Origin: an uncultured Oscillospiraceae bacterium
Lineage (GTDB): Bacteria; Bacillota; Clostridia; Oscillospirales; Oscillospiraceae
DNA: 64,000 bases
NCBI GenBank assembly: GCA_910587645.1
Contig: CAJUNA010000013.1
Coordinates: 1 to 64,000 of the forward strand
Direction: 5' to 3'
Shown here one piece after another: positions 62,425-64,000 of the stretch. A program made the translations under genes and the position numbers. The notes beneath the pieces are model-generated. The model was not told the DNA's origin, ran no database searches, and was given only the letters and a program-made list of their open reading frames with translations. Each line of letters starts with the position of its first letter. The first letter of the stretch is position 1.

Positions 62425-63504
62425 ATGAAGGCGTTTATGCTGCGGCACCGGAGGGTACATATTTGGCTTTTTGGCGTTTTGGTTCTATTTGGCATATACT
62501 GGTCCGGCATCAGCAGCCCCCAGGCGGCGAACGCCGTCTCTGCCGTTACCCAGGCAATGAAGGATGGATACGCGGGGCTGTGGTATCTGTTCCCTTTTTC
62601 CGTGGTGGAGTGGTTTTACGTCTTCTTTATCCTGGGGGTCATGACATGGCTGGCAGTGCTGTTCCACCGCCTGCGAACCGGGGCGGGCCGGAGGTGGGAG
62701 ATTGCTTACGGCGGGATTTTAGGGCTGGTATGCCTGTTTCTGACCACCTACGGCTTTTATTGCGTAACCTGGGGCGTTAACTATTACGCCAGCGGCTTCC
62801 AGGAAAAAAGCGGCGTCTACGCCCAGCCGGTGACGGTAGACGAGTTAGAGCGGGTGGCCCTCTATTTCACCGAAAGGCTGTCGGAAACCGAAGGGCAAGT
62901 GAAGAGGGACGAAAACGGCGTGTTTGCCGTCCCCCGAGATGAAATTTTCGATGGCAGTACCCAGGTCTATGACAATATCTCCCAAGAGTTCCCTTTCCTG
63001 GCCCGCAGGGACCGGACGCCGAAGAAGATGGTGTTTTCCCGGCTGTTCAGCGCCATGAACTTCACCGGCTTCTACAGCCCATACACCGGGGAATCCAATT
63101 TAAACGTGGACAGCCCCGCCTGCCTGCTGCCCGCCAACATCGCCCATGAGCTGGCCCATCAGAGGGGGATCGCTTCCGAGCAGGAGTGCAATTTTCTCGC
63201 CATTGCCGCTTCCACGGCATCGGACAGCGCGGTATACCAATATTCCGGCTATCTTATGGGATACATCCAGCTCTCCAACGCCCTCTACCGGGCCGATAAG
63301 GATCGCTGGGAAGCGGTACGGAGCCTGTTGCCGGAAACGGTGCTGGTGGACTTACGGTATCACAGCGCCTACTGGGCCCAATTCGATGGCCTGACGGCCA
63401 AGGTCAGCACCACAATTTATGACAATGCCCTGAAATCTTACGGCCAGACGGACGGCATACAGAGTTATGGAACGGTTGTGGATTTGCTGGTGGCTTATTA
63501 TTGA
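62425..63504 (+). CDS. DUF3810 family membrane metalloprotease-like protein
   Basis: 359 aa. Three membrane segments (about residues 12-30, 50-78, 88-110) and an extracytoplasmic domain with FSAMNFTGFYSPYTGE and the zinc motif HELAHQRG followed by SEQECNF, in which Glu completes a gluzincin-like site. DUF3810 has no proven substrate. ATG 62425 follows GCGGGAGG. Confidence 0.9.
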   Translation: MKAFMLRHRRVHIWLFGVLVLFGIYWSGISSPQAANAVSAVTQAMKDGYAGLWYLFPFSVVEWFYVFFILGVMTWLAVLFHRLRTGAGRRWEIAYGGILGLVCLFLTTYGFYCVTWGVNYYASGFQEKSGVYAQPVTVDELERVALYFTERLSETEGQVKRDENGVFAVPRDEIFDGSTQVYDNISQEFPFLARRDRTPKKMVFSRLFSAMNFTGFYSPYTGESNLNVDSPACLLPANIAHELAHQRGIASEQECNFLAIAASTASDSAVYQYSGYLMGYIQLSNALYRADKDRWEAVRSLLPETVLVDLRYHSAYWAQFDGLTAKVSTTIYDNALKSYGQTDGIQSYGTVVDLLVAYY

Positions 63505-63536
63505 GGGGTTCTCGGGCTGTGCCCCCCCCCGGGCAT

Positions 63537-63565
63537 AAAAAGGAGCCGCTGTCATAGACAGCGGC
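63537..63565 (-). terminator. Terminator of the hpf transcript
   Basis: Reverse strand GCCGCTGTC, 3-nt loop, GACAGCGGC, then TCCTTTTTATG. The 120 bp between it and the hpf stop hold nothing I can name. Confidence 0.8.
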
Positions 63566-63687
63566 CCAGGCGGGTGGGATATTGGAAAGCTTCCGTAACA
63601 TATACTACATCAAATACGCCCTATTGTCCATAGGAGCTTTTGCCGGTTTCACAGAACCTTTGTCGTTTTCTGGAGAACAGCTCAAAA

Positions 63688-64000
63688 TTATTCTTCCACA
63701 CCGTCCGTTTCCAGTAGGCCATATCCGCCGTCCTTCCGGCGGTAGACAATGCTGACAACGTCCTCCGTGTTGCGATAGACGAAAAAGTCGTGGCCCAGCA
63801 GATTCATCTGCAAAATCGCTTCATCCTCGCTCATGGGTTTCACAGCCACATGCTTAGTACGCACTACCTGGAACTCGGTCTCTTCGCTGACATCAAATTC
63901 AGCCGGTACGCTGGGTACCAGGGCCTCCTGACGCAGGCGCTTGGACAGCCGGGTTTTGTTCTTGCGGATCTGGCGGTCAATAGTGGAGCAGGCCGCATCG
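63688..64000 (-). CDS. hpf: Ribosome hibernation-promoting factor, C-terminal part
   Basis: About 103 codons of the 3' end; the start lies beyond the window. Contains RQIRKNKTRLSKRLR, then VVRTKHVAVKPMSEDEAILQMNLLGHDFFVYR and SIVYRRKDGGYGLLE in order. The latter is the long-HPF C-terminal domain that dimerises ribosomes into 100S particles. Stop codon is the TTA complement at 63688-63690. Confidence 0.92.
   Translation of the reverse strand, partial: DAACSTIDRQIRKNKTRLSKRLRQEALVPSVPAEFDVSEETEFQVVRTKHVAVKPMSEDEAILQMNLLGHDFFVYRNTEDVVSIVYRRKDGGYGLLETDGVEE

Noticed and set aside
1..64000. CRISPR array, rRNA, tRNA, transposase or integrase genes
   Set aside because: I saw no regularly spaced repeats, no conserved RNA gene sequences and no recombinase motifs in any frame.

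Overview
The window is a GC-rich stretch from an anaerobic, low-redox member of the Clostridia, most likely an Oscillospiraceae-type gut bacterium (Flavonifractor/Oscillibacter-like). The reasons are a CD1247-type small protein, an argR-recN-tlyA-nadK-dxs cluster in Clostridial style, a ferredoxin-like [FeFe] hydrogenase, HrcA/CIRCE heat-shock control, a Firmicute-type L33-SecE-NusG-L11-L1 operon and a DUF5693-CsaB pair. Strain identity is inference; no rRNA or tRNA is present.

Layout. 1-900 is AT-richer debris with broken or unrecognised reading frames. 901-17190 is a mostly forward housekeeping block: radA, efp, a CD1247-type protein, hsp20 (reverse), a ParB-like protein, murF, an ABC-F ATPase, a YdcF protein, a flavodoxin, prfA, a GNAT, threonylcarbamoyl-AMP synthase, coaE, an M18 peptidase and clpB. 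Two perfect CIRCE operators (4331-4357 and 14343-14369) tie hsp20 and clpB to HrcA. 17199-30221 is one long reverse cluster. In transcription order it is a ~700-nt structured RNA (called here as OLE RNA), a solute-binding-like lipoprotein, an OapA-like membrane protein, dxs, SatA-like GNAT, nucleoside phosphorylase, CatA-like acetyltransferase, tlyA, TfoX-C protein, small membrane protein, nadK, argR, recN and an M28-like protein. 30321-38130 is a second reverse block: SpoU methyltransferase, dprA, topA and a hybrid histidine kinase. 38356-39928 is a group-B-like [FeFe] hydrogenase. 40029-42383 is the reverse rpmG-secE-nusG-rplK-rplA operon. 42482-49157 holds ruvX, DUF5693, csaB, an AT-rich foreign-looking ORF and murJ (envelope polymer export). 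49161-54188 is molybdenum hydroxylase biology: mocA-like divergent from xdhABC, with an extra membrane-anchored protein inside the operon. 54185-57745 has an M24 peptidase, a tandem pair of nearly identical GNAT genes each followed by its own promoter, and a YitT-family protein. 57779-62320 is a YjeM-like amino-acid transporter, M18 peptidase and SagB-like oxidoreductase operon facing a GntR regulator. The right end has a DUF3810 metalloprotease-like protein behind a 38-bp palindromic promoter, and the C-terminal part of hpf.

The most interesting system is the OLE RNA/OapA locus. The RNA has a good promoter, a closing helix that pairs its two ends, and a strong intrinsic terminator. It lies in the dxs-argR-recN neighbourhood characteristic of OLE, with an OapA-like 194-aa basic membrane protein downstream. 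A 724-aa lipoprotein sits between RNA and protein, which I do not know from the described OLE loci. Calls rest on reading the sequence and on remembered family features; no database search was possible.
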